Below, in pieces: positions 13,607-13,654 of a stretch of DNA of 13,654 nucleotides. Source of the DNA: Bacillota bacterium (lineage in GTDB: Bacteria; Bacillota; Clostridia; Acetivibrionales; JANLFN01). The notes below the pieces were generated by a model that worked only from the letters and a program-made list of their open reading frames with translations, searched no databases and was not told the DNA's origin. The stretch lies in assembly GCA_023397675.1 (NCBI GenBank), contig JAEWTV010000013.1, forward strand, positions 1 to 13,654, given 5' to 3'. The translations under genes and the position numbers were made by a program. Every line of letters begins with the position of its first letter. Position 1 is the first letter of the stretch.

Positions 13607-13654
13607 TGGAGCGGGATACGAGATTCGGACTCGCGACTTTCACCTTGGCAAGGT
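13607..13654 (-). tRNA. tRNA-Gly (GCC), 5' part outside the window
   Basis: The 3' 48 bases are present in minus sense: anticodon loop TTGCCAA (anticodon GCC), 3' anticodon stem GGTGA, T-arm GCGAG, loop TCCGAAT, CTCGT, acceptor strand ATCCCGC and TCCA end. The 5' half lies beyond the right edge. Confidence 0.9.

Overview
The window looks like the chromosome of a low-GC, anaerobic, Gram-positive Firmicute of the class Clostridia. Support comes from AT-rich intergenic DNA, strong GGAGG-type ribosome binding sites, TTG and GTG starts, U-rich intrinsic terminators, an S-layer homology (SLH) exported protein and a flavodoxin/2[4Fe-4S] electron carrier. A Ruminiclostridium-type genome would fit, but the species cannot be proved from this sequence alone. 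Almost everything is on the minus strand; only a cold-shock gene and one small unknown gene are on the plus strand.

Left part (1-5500), read on the minus strand from right to left: a flavodoxin-ferredoxin fusion of the EFR1 type, with a consensus promoter and a TetR-type palindrome; an isoprenylcysteine-methyltransferase-like membrane protein; an alpha/beta hydrolase; a PAS-AraC transcription factor; and a secreted SLH protein that runs off the left edge. Most of these have their own promoter and terminator.

Right part (5540-13654): a complete tRNA-Cys(GCA) at 13501-13575, preceded in transcription by a tRNA-Gly(GCC) cut by the right edge. Downstream of tRNA-Cys lie four degenerate copies of its 3' half, all in the same orientation, at about 11491, 10465, 8543 and 5576. 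Three begin 10-18 bases after the stop codon of a minus-strand gene, and each is followed by a terminator or hairpin. They divide the region into four gene blocks: AraC regulator + HSL-type esterase; cold-shock protein + small unknown protein; a WG-repeat membrane protein; and an ABC-F ATPase + DEAD-box helicase operon. This is the pattern left by repeated insertion at a tRNA 3' end, or a cassette-like array using a tRNA-Cys-derived site. No recombinase gene is in the window. This array is the most noteworthy feature here.

Functional themes: the ABC-F protein, DEAD-box helicase and cold-shock protein all act on ribosomes or RNA and suit a stress or cold response. The two AraC regulators and the TetR-type operator point to inducible single-gene units. 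An intrinsic terminator lies between the second AraC gene and the esterase behind it, so expression of the esterase may depend on read-through.
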